This document shows, piece by piece, positions 33,622 to 42,556 of a stretch of DNA of 64,000 nt (positions are counted from its first letter, which is position 1; each line of letters starts with the position of its first letter). Both the position numbers and the translations under genes were made by a program. The stretch is from positions 1,885,572 through 1,949,571 of the forward strand of contig NC_017167.1 in assembly GCF_000219875.1 (NCBI RefSeq), written 5' to 3'. The notes beneath the pieces are model-generated. The model was given only the letters and a program-made list of their open reading frames with translations, was not told where the DNA came from and searched no databases. The DNA is from Alicyclobacillus acidocaldarius subsp. acidocaldarius Tc-4-1. GTDB lineage: Bacteria > Bacillota > Bacilli > Alicyclobacillales > Alicyclobacillaceae.

Positions 33622-33675
33622 AGCGTACCAAGGGGATGTGAAGGCGCATTGGAGAGATGCTGAATTTGATGTGAA
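33622..33675 (-). promoter_or_regulatory. PhoP box and promoter of pstS, now cut off by the IS
   Basis: On the minus strand TTCACA, TTCAGC, TCCAAT and TTCACA start every 11 bases (33675, 33664, 33653, 33642). A -10-like TACGCT begins nine bases after the last repeat (33627-33622), the same offset as in the pstB promoter. With the IS removed, the -10 would lie about 80 bases before the pstS start, close to the 71 bases seen for pstB. Confidence 0.68.
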
Positions 33676-33739
33676 GATTTGTCCGATGGGGATTTACAAA
33701 CTTTACGGTGCATTTACAAACGGGGCGGGCGCCTCGCGC

Positions 33740-34576
33740 TCAATGCAGGCGCCCCTGCGAAGAGAAGAACTGCGCGAGCCAAGTTGCGAACCGGTCCGGT
33801 TGTTCCAAATGCGGCGTATGACCCGCGCTCTCGATGGCAACGTGCACGGCGTTTTGAAGGCGCGATTGCATGCGCTTGGCCATCCCTGTGAACTTCGCGT
33901 CCAGCGCTCCTGTAACTAAGGCCACTGGCATCCTCAGCCGCCCTAACGCGCCCCAATACGACGGCTGGCGCCCCGTCCCTAACCCGCGCAGACTCTGGGC
34001 ATAGCCGCGCGCGCTTCCCGAAAGCCTGATGGCGCGCTGGCGCGCCTTCTCCTCTTCCGGCAGCGCTTCGTGCGTCGCAAAGATGGGGCGGCGCTCCCAT
34101 TCGGAGACGAACCATTCGAGACCGCGCGCTTCGATCTCGTCCGCCAACGCATCGTCCTCGCGCCGGCGCGCCTCACGCTCGCTCGCATCTTCAATCCCGG
34201 GCGACGCAGACTCCAACACGAGCGCGCGCACGCGCTCAGGATGAGCAATGGCAAATGCGAGTGCGACGCGCCCGCCCATCGAATACCCCACCACTTGGCA
34301 GGACGGAATCCTGAGCTCTTCGAGGAGCGCGTCGAGATCGCGCACGGTTTCGTCCATGGAATAGCGCCCGGCGTCATCGGGCACGTCGCTTGCGCCGTGC
34401 CCCAGAAGGTCCGGCAAGATGGCACACGGCCGGCACCCTAGGCCTGCAAGCCGTTCCAGGACGGGCAAGAACACGTCGCCCGCGCCGGTGAAGCCGTGCA
34501 GAAACAGACACGGCTCGCCGCCCGGGACGAGCCGGTACGCGTATCGAACGCCGCGGACCAAGGCCACGCGCTTCAT
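33740..34576 (-). CDS. menH: SHCHC synthase MenH (alpha/beta hydrolase)
   Basis: A 278-residue alpha/beta-hydrolase with oxyanion region LFLHGFTGAGDVF, nucleophile Ser99 in VVGYSMGGRVAL, and the catalytic His in SAGHTPHLEQPDRF. MenH eliminates pyruvate from SEPHCHC in menaquinone synthesis. The start overlaps the menD stop by four bases, and it is the last gene of the men operon, which supports the assignment over a generic hydrolase. Confidence 0.9.
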   Translation of the reverse strand: MKRVALVRGVRYAYRLVPGGEPCLFLHGFTGAGDVFLPVLERLAGLGCRPCAILPDLLGHGASDVPDDAGRYSMDETVRDLDALLEELRIPSCQVVGYSMGGRVALAFAIAHPERVRALVLESASPGIEDASEREARRREDDALADEIEARGLEWFVSEWERRPIFATHEALPEEEKARQRAIRLSGSARGYAQSLRGLGTGRQPSYWGALGRLRMPVALVTGALDAKFTGMAKRMQSRLQNAVHVAIESAGHTPHLEQPDRFATWLAQFFSSQGRLH

Positions 34577-36261
34577 CGGGCACCCACGCCCATCGCGCTC
34601 GCGAGCCTCGCGACGAGATCGCGGTAGATCCGCGGGCTCTCCTCGTTTGGAAAGCGAACCTCCACCACCGTGAGCCCCGGACGCTCCATCCCTTCGCGCA
34701 GTCCGGCCATCAGGTCACCGGCATCGTCAGCGCGCACGTACGTCCCCCCGTACGCGCGAACCATGGGCGCAAAGTCCAGCTCGTGCGGCGTGGTGAACCA
34801 ATCGATCTCGCGCGGCCTCTCCGCCTGCGCCAGATGGCGGAAAATCCCGCCGCCGCCGTTGTGCACAAGGACCACGACGAACGGAGACGACAGTTCGCGA
34901 GCTGCGGCAAGCCCGTTCAAATCGTGGTAAAACGACACGTCTCCAATCGCGAGGAGCGTCGGTCGCCCGGAAGCGACGGCGTGGCCGAGGGCAGTGGACG
35001 TGACCCCGTCGATGCCGCTGGCGCCGCGATTCCCATAAACTTGAACGCCCGCTCTCGTGAGCGCCAAGGCGTCGGCGTCCCGAATCGGTCGGCTATTGCC
35101 CAGCACGAGCACCTGCCCCGGGTTCAGAGACTCGACCGCCATGCGCACCGCCGCGCCCTCGAACCAGGGCAGAGACTCCTGGAGCGCGCGCCGCGCAGCG
35201 TCGGACGCCTGCCGCCAGACCTCCCGGTACTCGCTCCAATTCCCGAGCGCGCCGTGCACCTCATGGAGCCACGGCGTCGGGTCCCCGATGACCACGTGCG
35301 TGGCGTGATGTCCGCTGTCGCGATACAGGGGCGTCTCGTCAAACACCACGAACGCTGCCCGCGCTTCCCGAAGCCACGAGGCGAGCGCCTTGGACGTCGG
35401 CTCGCCGCCGAAGCGCAGGACGAGATCCGGAGGTTCTGGAGCAGCCCCCGCGCGGAGGACGAGATCGTAGTGCGGCACGCTCGACTCGCTGTCGCGGCAC
35501 TGGCTTAAGATGTCCGCCAAAAGGGGAATGCCGGACGCGCCGGCGAATCGAGCCACGCCTTGCGCGAGGGACCCAGGGCGCATGGGGCCGGCAACGATCA
35601 CAGGCCGCCTAGCGCGGGAAAGCGCCTCCTCCACCTGAGCGAGCGCAGAGGGCGCGCACAGGGCTCCGGCGGCAGGGTGCCCCTGAATGGCGGAAAGTCC
35701 CTCGAGCTCACGGGATTCGCTTCTGCGGGGAGGAAGGAGCGGTTCCCGAAACGGCACATTGACGTGCACCGGACCCTCGGGGACGGTCTTGGCCACGAGC
35801 CCGGCGCGCAGGGCCAGGCCCCGCAGGTTGAGCGCCAAGTCGATCCTGTCCTCGGGCACGGGTGTTTCACAAGTCCATTTCACGTGCGCGCCAAACAGAT
35901 TCGGTTGGCGGATGGTCTGATTGGCCCCGACCTCGCGCAGTTCAGCGGGCCGATCCGCGGTCAACACCACGAGGGGCACCCGCGAGAAATAGGCTTCGAC
36001 GACCGCGGGATACAGATTGGCCACCGCCGTGCCGGACGTGCAGACCACGGCCACGGGCTCTCCTGACTGGCGGGCTAGGCCAAGCGCGAAAAAGCCGGCG
36101 GATCGCTCGTCCATATGGGAGACGGGCGCGATGCCGCCGTGCTCGAGGAGCGCAAAGACGAGCGGCGTGTTGCGCGATCCCGGCGAGATGACCGCGCGTC
36201 TCACCCCGCTCGCGTACAATCCGTCCACCAGCGCGTGCACTGGCCACAGATCCGGATTCAA
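34573..36261 (-). CDS. menD: SEPHCHC synthase MenD
   Basis: A 562-residue thiamine-diphosphate enzyme adding 2-oxoglutarate to isochorismate. Visible are the N-terminal VISPGSRNTPLVFALLEH, the ThDP-activating Glu region VCTSGTAVANLYPAVVEAY, and the ThDP-Mg motif IGDVSFYHDLNGLAAARE. The TTG start at 36261 has GGGGAGG upstream and overlaps the menF stop; a longer frame adds a low-complexity Arg-rich tail without homology and is rejected. Confidence 0.94.
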   Translation of the reverse strand: MNPDLWPVHALVDGLYASGVRRAVISPGSRNTPLVFALLEHGGIAPVSHMDERSAGFFALGLARQSGEPVAVVCTSGTAVANLYPAVVEAYFSRVPLVVLTADRPAELREVGANQTIRQPNLFGAHVKWTCETPVPEDRIDLALNLRGLALRAGLVAKTVPEGPVHVNVPFREPLLPPRRSESRELEGLSAIQGHPAAGALCAPSALAQVEEALSRARRPVIVAGPMRPGSLAQGVARFAGASGIPLLADILSQCRDSESSVPHYDLVLRAGAAPEPPDLVLRFGGEPTSKALASWLREARAAFVVFDETPLYRDSGHHATHVVIGDPTPWLHEVHGALGNWSEYREVWRQASDAARRALQESLPWFEGAAVRMAVESLNPGQVLVLGNSRPIRDADALALTRAGVQVYGNRGASGIDGVTSTALGHAVASGRPTLLAIGDVSFYHDLNGLAAARELSSPFVVVLVHNGGGGIFRHLAQAERPREIDWFTTPHELDFAPMVRAYGGTYVRADDAGDLMAGLREGMERPGLTVVEVRFPNEESPRIYRDLVARLASAMGVGAR

Positions 36262-37613
36262 GGCCCGACCTCCCCTAGCACGCCCAAGGCCTCCCGCATC
36301 GGCCTGAGCTTGAGTTCGCTCTCCTGCCACTCGGCGACCGGATCCGACCCTTCGACAATCCCACAGCCCGCGAAGAGCGCGGCTTCCCCGGCGTCGACAA
36401 AGGCTGAACGCAGGCACACGTCGAGTTCGCCCTCTCCCTGGGCATACGTTCCGAACGCACCCGCGTAATACCCACGCGGCCAGCCCTCATGGGCGGTCAC
36501 ATAACTCGTGGCCTCCCGCTGGGGTGTTCCTGCAACCGCGGGGGTCGGGTGAAGCGCCTTCGCCAGGTCGAACAGCCCTACGCCAGGTTTCAACCGCCCC
36601 CACACCCGCGTCCGCAGATGCTGCACGTTTGCCAGTTTGAGCACCGCGGGCTCAGACTCGGCCTCCACGCGCTCACAGAGCGGCGCGATGGATTGCAGGA
36701 CGTGATCGACCACGGCTCGGTGCTCCCGCTGAATCTTCGCGCTCGCGAGGAGCTCGTCCTGGAGTTTGCGGTCTTCCTCGTCGCTCTGGCCTCTGCGCGC
36801 CGTACCGGCGAGACAGTCGATCTCGGCCATCTGCGCCCGGACCTTACAGAGTCGCTCGGGGCTCGCGGACAAAAGCCATCTCCCTTGCCAGGAGAGCGCG
36901 AAGACATGGCTCTCGGGATACCGTGAAGCAAGCATCTCGAGGGCCTCGTCGAGCGGGCGCGTGACGCGGCCGGTGACGAAGCGGGCGACCACCACCTTGC
37001 TGAGCCGCCCTTGACCAATCTCTCGGAGCGCGCGATGGACCTTGTCCGCAAACCGGCGAAAATCCTCAGGCTCTTCGAAGAGCGGGCGCTCCCTTGAGGG
37101 GTCTTCACCGTGGACGTCGAGGAGATCCATGACGTCCGCGCGCACGTCCATCTCGTCAGCGCCGCGCGGCGGCATGTAGACCACATTCGCGACGTCCGAA
37201 GAAGGCGCCTTCGTGAGGTACAGCCTGGGCGCAAACCAGATGGACTTCGGCCAAGCCGCCCAGATGCCGAGGGGAAGGGCGTGGAAATCGAACGGAACGG
37301 CCCCAAACCACGGCAGGTCCGCCGGAAGTTGTTCCTGCGCAAAGCGAGCCTTCAGATCGTCCCAGTCGTCGTCCGCGCTCGCCACCAGCTGGCGGTATAC
37401 GCCCACCCCGAAACGCTCTTCTCCGCTTGGCGGACGGCTGTAGACAGCGGGTTCCCAGCGATGCCAGTGGGCGAGCGACGCAAGCGAGCGGTCCCACGGA
37501 ACGCGCAACCGAACGGGCAGGTCTGTCTGCCCGCGCGCCGACGCCTCGGTAAATGCCTCGACGATTCGCGCGAAAAGGCTTTGTCGCAGTGCTTCCTGCG
37601 CCGTCACGCTCAT
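36258..37613 (-). CDS. menF: Isochorismate synthase MenF
   Basis: A 451-residue chorismate-utilising enzyme. The C-terminal catalytic domain shows KVVVARFVTGRV, FALSWQGRWLLSASPERL, the DCLAGTARRG motif, the LQSIAPLCERVEAESEP region and AFGTYAQGEGELDVCLRSAFVD. It converts chorismate to isochorismate, the entry to menaquinone. The ATG overlaps the menE stop (ATGA), so translation is coupled although the ribosome site is weak. Confidence 0.92.
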   Translation of the reverse strand: MSVTAQEALRQSLFARIVEAFTEASARGQTDLPVRLRVPWDRSLASLAHWHRWEPAVYSRPPSGEERFGVGVYRQLVASADDDWDDLKARFAQEQLPADLPWFGAVPFDFHALPLGIWAAWPKSIWFAPRLYLTKAPSSDVANVVYMPPRGADEMDVRADVMDLLDVHGEDPSRERPLFEEPEDFRRFADKVHRALREIGQGRLSKVVVARFVTGRVTRPLDEALEMLASRYPESHVFALSWQGRWLLSASPERLCKVRAQMAEIDCLAGTARRGQSDEEDRKLQDELLASAKIQREHRAVVDHVLQSIAPLCERVEAESEPAVLKLANVQHLRTRVWGRLKPGVGLFDLAKALHPTPAVAGTPQREATSYVTAHEGWPRGYYAGAFGTYAQGEGELDVCLRSAFVDAGEAALFAGCGIVEGSDPVAEWQESELKLRPMREALGVLGEVGP

Positions 37614-39139
37614 TCCTGCATCACCCACTTTCTCATCTCGTAGCGCATCAGCTTGCCGGACGCCGTGCGCGGCAACGCCTCGACTTGCCGGATTTCGGCG
37701 GGCACCTTGTAATGTGCGAGCCGACCTCGAAGCTCCTCGCGAAGCGCGCGCGCCATTTCGTCCGTGAGCACCTTGCCCGGCTCCAGGACTACGAACGCCA
37801 CGGGCACCTGCCCCCACTCGTCGTCCGGTTTTCCCACGACGCCGGCGTCCACCACACCGGGAAGCGCGAGCAGCTGCGACTCGATCTCAGCGGGATACAC
37901 GTTTTCCCCGCCCGACACGATGAGATCCGCGCGCCGATCCAACACGTACAAAAAGCCCTCTTCGTCGAAGCGCCCGATGTCCCCCGTGTGGAGCCATCCC
38001 CCGGCTAGCGCGCGTTCCGTCTCCTCTTTTCTGTTATAATAACCAGCGAATACAGTCGGGCCCTGCACGAGGATCTCACCCTCGACACCAGGCGCTGTCG
38101 TGGGCCCAGACGGGCCCTGTACAGCGATGCGCGTGTTGGCAAGCGGGCGCCCGGACGACCCCATCTTGCGCAGCGCGTCAGCTAGGTCGATGGTCGCCAC
38201 CTGCGTGTTCGTCTCCGTAAGCCCATAGCTCTGCGCGACCGGCAGGCCGAGCTCGAGCGCGCGCTCCAGCACAGGGCGAGGACAGCCCGCGCCGCCCAAC
38301 AGGATGGCGCGCAGCCGCGCTGGGTACGGCCCACGCCGCAGCTTGAGAAGCCGCGCGAGCATCGTCGGCACAAGCGACACCAGCGTGATCTCGCCGGAAT
38401 CTAAGGCGTGATCCACCCGTTCCGCGTCAAACCGGTCGTGCACGACGGCCGTCGTGCCGTAGATCAGGCTCCGCATGAGCACACCCATGCCGCCGACGTG
38501 AAAAAGCGGCATCGGGACGAGCCAGTGCTCGTCCGGATCGAGGCCGAATTGAAGTACCGACGCCATCGCGCTGTACCAATGGTTTTGATAGGTGATCATG
38601 GCGCCTTTGGGCCTGCCCGTCGTGCCGCTCGTGTACACGATGGCGTGCACCGAGGGAAGGGACACGTCGATGGGCGCGACAGATACGGACCCCTCGCGCG
38701 ACTCGGCCTCCCAAGCGCGTTCCGACAGGATCACGGTCTGCACGGGGCGCGACGCGATGTCCGCCACCCGAGACGCGAGTGGCGCCGCCGATTCGTCGCA
38801 CAGCACATAGGACGCTCCGCAGTCCTCGACTTGATACGCCAGTTCGTGCGGCTGAAGCCGCCAGTTGAGTGGCACGAGAACGGCGCGAAGCAACATCAGC
38901 GCGTGCAGGCAAAGCGCGTGCATGAGTCCCTGATGACACATCACGGCGACGCGATCGCCCGGGCGGACACCGAGCGCGAATGCCCTGGCCGCCACCGACC
39001 TCGCCGCGGCGTACAGCTCGGCGTAGGTCACGGCGCGATGTTCCGACCGAAGTGCCACGCGCCCGGGTCTGCGCTCCGCGTGAAGCGACAGCCAATCCGG
39101 CAAGAAGGCGACGGGCGCCTGCGCTCGCTCTACATTCAT
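37610..39139 (-). CDS. menE: o-Succinylbenzoate-CoA ligase MenE
   Basis: A 509-residue ANL-superfamily ligase with the AMP-binding motif VYTSGTTGRPKGAMITYQNH, the SYGLTETNTQVATI segment, GWLHTGDIGRFDEEGFLYVLDRR and the C-terminal catalytic lysine in LPRTASGKLMRYE. By sequence alone it could be another acyl-CoA ligase; its position between menB and menF fixes the role. Confidence 0.9.
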   Translation of the reverse strand: MNVERAQAPVAFLPDWLSLHAERRPGRVALRSEHRAVTYAELYAAARSVAARAFALGVRPGDRVAVMCHQGLMHALCLHALMLLRAVLVPLNWRLQPHELAYQVEDCGASYVLCDESAAPLASRVADIASRPVQTVILSERAWEAESREGSVSVAPIDVSLPSVHAIVYTSGTTGRPKGAMITYQNHWYSAMASVLQFGLDPDEHWLVPMPLFHVGGMGVLMRSLIYGTTAVVHDRFDAERVDHALDSGEITLVSLVPTMLARLLKLRRGPYPARLRAILLGGAGCPRPVLERALELGLPVAQSYGLTETNTQVATIDLADALRKMGSSGRPLANTRIAVQGPSGPTTAPGVEGEILVQGPTVFAGYYNRKEETERALAGGWLHTGDIGRFDEEGFLYVLDRRADLIVSGGENVYPAEIESQLLALPGVVDAGVVGKPDDEWGQVPVAFVVLEPGKVLTDEMARALREELRGRLAHYKVPAEIRQVEALPRTASGKLMRYEMRKWVMQE

Positions 39140-39197
39140 GATGGCCGTTCACCCCCCGCCTTCAAACGCGGTTGTCGACAGGCGTGGACTCGCCGCT

Positions 39198-40016
39198 TCA
39201 GGGCAGCCGCGGGAACTTGCTGAAATCGGGCGGACGCTTTTCGAGGAACGCTCGGGCGCCCTCCTTCGCCTCGTCCGTCATGTAGTACAGCATCGTGGCG
39301 TCGCCCGCAAACTGCTGCAGCCCGGCCGCGCCGTCGGTGTCCGCGTTGAACGCCGCTTTCAGGAAGCGGATGGCAATCGGGCTCTTCTCCAGGATTTCCT
39401 TCGCCCAGCGGATCGATTCTTCCTCAAGCCGCTCGAGGGGAACCACCGCGTTCACGAGCCCCATTTGCAGGGCTTCCTGAGCGTTGTACTGCCGGCAGAG
39501 GAACCAGATTTCCTTCGCCTTCTTCTGGCCCACGAGCCGCGAGAGAAGCGAGACGCCGTAGCCACCGTCAAAGCTGCCGACCTTGGGCCCAACCTGGCCG
39601 AACACGGCGTTCTCCGCTGCAATCGTCAGGTCACAGCAGACGTGGAGCACGTGACCCCCACCGATGGCGTAACCCGCTACCACGGCGATAACCGGTTTGG
39701 GCAACGTGCGGATGAGCCGCTGCAGATCCAGCACGTTCAGTCTCGGCACGCCATCGCTGCCGACGTAGCCACCGTGGCCGCGCACGCGCTGATCGCCGCC
39801 GGAGCAGAACGCCTCGTCCCCTTGGCCGCGCAACAGCACCACACCAGTGGAACTGTCGTCGCGGATGTGTTGAAAGGCGTCGATCATCTCCATCACGGTC
39901 TCCGGTCGAAACGCATTTCGGACCTCCGGGCGGTTGATGGTGACCCGCGCAATGCCTTCGGCCCGCTCGTAGATAATGTCGGTGTACTCTTTCACTCGCT
40001 CCCAATTGAGCGTCAT
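39198..40016 (-). CDS. menB: 1,4-Dihydroxy-2-naphthoyl-CoA synthase MenB
   Basis: A 272-residue crotonase-fold enzyme with [56 protein letters not shown] and the MenB-specific [19 protein letters not shown]. It cyclises o-succinylbenzoyl-CoA. GAGGAGG precedes the ATG. It is the first gene of menB-E-F-D-H and faces menA. A menC gene is not present in the cluster. Confidence 0.96.
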   Translation of the reverse strand: MTLNWERVKEYTDIIYERAEGIARVTINRPEVRNAFRPETVMEMIDAFQHIRDDSSTGVVLLRGQGDEAFCSGGDQRVRGHGGYVGSDGVPRLNVLDLQRLIRTLPKPVIAVVAGYAIGGGHVLHVCCDLTIAAENAVFGQVGPKVGSFDGGYGVSLLSRLVGQKKAKEIWFLCRQYNAQEALQMGLVNAVVPLERLEEESIRWAKEILEKSPIAIRFLKAAFNADTDGAAGLQQFAGDATMLYYMTDEAKEGARAFLEKRPPDFSKFPRLP

Positions 40017-40085
40017 GAGAAAGCCTCCTCGCGCAAAGTGGTTTAGGCCCTGTTGATGTCCGATCTCGCCGATTGACGCGAACTC

Positions 40086-40114
40086 ATTATAGACCTTGTC
40101 CCATGGGCCTGCAA
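40086..40114 (-). promoter_or_regulatory. Promoter of the menB-E-F-D-H operon
   Basis: TTGCAG (40114-40109), a 17-base spacer and TATAAT (40091-40086) on the minus strand, about 70 bases before menB. Confidence 0.7.
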
Positions 40115-40255
40115 AAGCGATGGACGGTTGCCGGAGAGAAGGGCGAGTGGTAGGATCGCGAGGGACTCATCTCTCGTGAAACCGCGATTCGGTCGGGGCG
40201 TTTGAGCGATTCTCTTGAGGCGATTAACGTCCTCTCTTGTGTGAGGTGACTTGTA

Positions 40256-41158
40256 TTGACAGGTGCGAGCCGCCTGCGCGTATGGTGGCGCGTGCTTCGC
40301 CCGTTCACCCTGACGGCGAGCATTGTTCCTGTGATTGTCGGCACCGCTGTCGCCGTGCCGTCGTATCCGTTTCACCTGTGGCGCTTTGTCGCGATGCTGT
40401 TGGCTTCGATTCTGATTCAGTCGGCGACCAACATGTTCAACGAATACTACGATTATCAGCGCGGCTTGGACGACGAGCGCATGGTGGGCATCGCGGGCAC
40501 CATCGTGCGAGATGGCGTTCCGCCCAAGGTGGTGCTCCGTCTGGGGTTCGCGTTTCTGGCCGCCGCCCTGCTTTTGGGCGTGTACCTCTGCGCGACGACG
40601 AGCTGGTGGCTGGCCCTAGTGGGCGTCTTGTGCATGGCTGTGGGGTACTTCTACTCGGGCGGCCCGGTGCCTCTCGCCTACACCCCGTTCGGCGAGATCG
40701 CCGCTGCCACCGCGATGGGACCGACCATCGTGCTGATTGCGTTCTACCTGCAGAGCGGGACGGTCACCCTGCGGGCGCTGTGGGTGTCCATCCCGATTGG
40801 TCTATTGATTGGCGCCATCTTGTTTGCCAACAACATGCGCGACATGGCACAGGACGCCGAAGGCGGACGGCGCACGATGGTCATCCTCATCGGCCGGGAG
40901 CGGGGGCGTGTGTTGTTCGCAAGCGTGTTTGTGGCCGCGTATCTCGTCGTCGTGGCGATGGTGGCCCTCGGCGTGCTGACGCCGTTCGCGCTCCTCGTGC
41001 TATTGACGGTGCCGACGGCGGTCTACGTGGTTCGCCTCTTCTACCAGTACACGGAGCCGGCCAAACTCCACAAGGCCGTGAAGGGCACCTCGAACCTCCT
41101 GTTCCGGTTTGGCGTCCTGATGGTGTGCGCGTTCCTCGTCTCCACGCTCCGCTTTTAG
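40256..41158 (+). CDS. menA: 1,4-Dihydroxy-2-naphthoate polyprenyltransferase MenA
   Basis: A 300-residue UbiA-family enzyme with eight or nine helices. The two Asp-rich motifs are NMFNEYYDYQRGLDDERM and NNMRDMAQDAEGGRRTM. It attaches the polyprenyl side chain to dihydroxynaphthoate in the membrane. The TTG start follows GAGGTGA. It is divergent from menB. Confidence 0.94.
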   Translation: MTGASRLRVWWRVLRPFTLTASIVPVIVGTAVAVPSYPFHLWRFVAMLLASILIQSATNMFNEYYDYQRGLDDERMVGIAGTIVRDGVPPKVVLRLGFAFLAAALLLGVYLCATTSWWLALVGVLCMAVGYFYSGGPVPLAYTPFGEIAAATAMGPTIVLIAFYLQSGTVTLRALWVSIPIGLLIGAILFANNMRDMAQDAEGGRRTMVILIGRERGRVLFASVFVAAYLVVVAMVALGVLTPFALLVLLTVPTAVYVVRLFYQYTEPAKLHKAVKGTSNLLFRFGVLMVCAFLVSTLRF

Positions 41159-41172
41159 AAGGTCAAAGACGA

Positions 41173-41207
41173 GCGGGCTGCCGAGTGATTCGGCAGCCCG
41201 CTTTTTT
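41173..41207 (+). terminator. Terminator after menA
   Basis: GCGGGCTGCCG and CGGCAGCCCGC form an 11-base perfect stem around AGTGATT, followed by six T. It touches the end of the convergent fdhD gene. Confidence 0.95.
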
Positions 41208-42049
41208 CACGCCCCTTCGATGGCGCCCCGTACCTTCTTCGCGTCCGCCAAGCGCCACGGATGGCTGTACACGTTGAAGGACCGGCCGCGGACAAAGCCG
41301 ATGGCGGTGATGTTCAACTCCTCGGCGAGATCGACGGCGAGGAGCGTCGGCGCGCCTCGGGCGATCACGACCCCTACGCCGATCTTGGCGACTTTGAGCA
41401 GCACCTCAGACGAGATCCGGCCGCTGAACGCCACGGCTGTGCCCGACAGGCGCTCGCCCGCCCGCAGGCAGTGTCCGTAGATCTTGTCCAGCGCATTGTG
41501 GCGACCGATGTCCGCCCTGGCCAAGACGAGCTGCCCATCTCGAACCAGCGCCGCCACGTGCACGCCCCCTGTTTCCTCGAACAACCCGGACGACGCGTCG
41601 AGGAGATCCATCGCCCGAAAGACGTCGTCCGCCGAGATCGTCACCGGATCCTCGACCGGCCGCGCGGTCAGAGCGTCGCTCTGAAAATAAAAGCTCTGAC
41701 GCCCCTTCCCGCAGCAAGACCCGATGTACCGTTTGTTGTAAAGGGCCGGGGAAAGCACAGCGCCGGACTTCGTCTGCACGCGAGCCGTTCCCGTCCACAG
41801 GCTCACCTGAATCGACTCGACATCGTCCACGCCGCGAATGACCCCTTCCGACGCGAGAAAGCCATACACTAGATCCTCCACGTAGGTCGGCGTGCACACG
41901 AGCGTCGCAAACTCCTCGCCGTTGACGAACAGCGTGAGCGCGAATTCCGTCGCGATCACGTCCTCCTCCTCGCGGTACTGACCGGAACGATACCGGAGCA
42001 CGAAGCGCCTCTGCGTCTCCGCTCCCCCAAAGCGCGACACGCCATTCAC
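41207..42049 (-). CDS. fdhD: Formate dehydrogenase accessory sulfurtransferase FdhD
   Basis: A 280-residue protein with the sulfur-transfer cysteine pair in GSCCGKG (112-113), the TGGVHVAALVRDGQLVLARADIGRHNALDKI segment and SGRISSEVLLKVAK. FdhD passes sulfur from a cysteine desulfurase to the molybdenum cofactor of formate dehydrogenase. The GTG start overlaps the DUF1641 stop. It lies two genes behind fdhF in the same operon. Confidence 0.95.
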   Translation of the reverse strand: MNGVSRFGGAETQRRFVLRYRSGQYREEEDVIATEFALTLFVNGEEFATLVCTPTYVEDLVYGFLASEGVIRGVDDVESIQVSLWTGTARVQTKSGAVLSPALYNKRYIGSCCGKGRQSFYFQSDALTARPVEDPVTISADDVFRAMDLLDASSGLFEETGGVHVAALVRDGQLVLARADIGRHNALDKIYGHCLRAGERLSGTAVAFSGRISSEVLLKVAKIGVGVVIARGAPTLLAVDLAEELNITAIGFVRGRSFNVYSHPWRLADAKKVRGAIEGA

Positions 42050-42552
42050 ACCTCAGGCCCCCTGTCCTTGTGCGCCGACTCGCCCGGCTCGGCGAGCCCG
42101 CTGCCCATGCCCTTCAGAAAGGCGAACAACATGGCGAGCGAGCGGCCGACGTCCGGATCGCGCAGCGCCCTAAGGACATCATACACCCCCATTCTCGCGT
42201 TTGCCTCGCCCTCGGCGGCGCGCTCGAGGCCTCTGGCCACCGCGTGAAACACGCGCTCCATGTCTTCGGGCCGGACGACGCTCAAGAACTGCACGATGCC
42301 AATCAAGTTCTTGAGCCCGTCCGTCACCCCTTTGCGCGAAATCGCATGAACGACCACGCGCAGCACGTCGTCTCCCTGCTCGACCAAAGCCCGCACGATA
42401 GGGATGAGCCCCTTCTCTTCGCACGCTTGGAGCAGCCTGAGCCCGTCCACAATGCCGTCCGCACTTTGAATCATTGCCTCTTCCACGCGCGCCTGCGCCT
42501 CGCGCCGCTCGTCCCGCGGCTCGCGCACAATCTCCCGAATCGGTTGCGCCAT
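42046..42552 (-). CDS. DUF1641 (YrhD-like) protein
   Basis: A 168-residue, mostly helical soluble protein. The core LKNLIGIVQFLSVVRPEDMERV and the C-terminal LRDPDVGRSLAMLFAFLKGMG are those of DUF1641. In Bacillus the homologue yrhD sits beside the fdhF-like yrhE. The function is not known; consistent linkage suggests a role in assembly or electron transfer of the dehydrogenase. It starts four bases before the fdhF stop side of the operon, with GGGGGGTGAG upstream. Confidence 0.85.
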   Translation of the reverse strand: MAQPIREIVREPRDERREAQARVEEAMIQSADGIVDGLRLLQACEEKGLIPIVRALVEQGDDVLRVVVHAISRKGVTDGLKNLIGIVQFLSVVRPEDMERVFHAVARGLERAAEGEANARMGVYDVLRALRDPDVGRSLAMLFAFLKGMGSGLAEPGESAHKDRGPEV

Positions 42553-42556
42553 GGTC

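Noticed and set aside
36262-36417. Longer N-terminus for MenD
   Set aside because: The extension overlaps menF in another frame, is Arg/Gly-rich and shows no homology; the TTG with GGGGAGG is the better start.
40237-41277. Alternative plus-strand frame over menA
   Set aside because: Arg/His-rich shadow of the MenA frame; the UbiA motifs identify the true frame.
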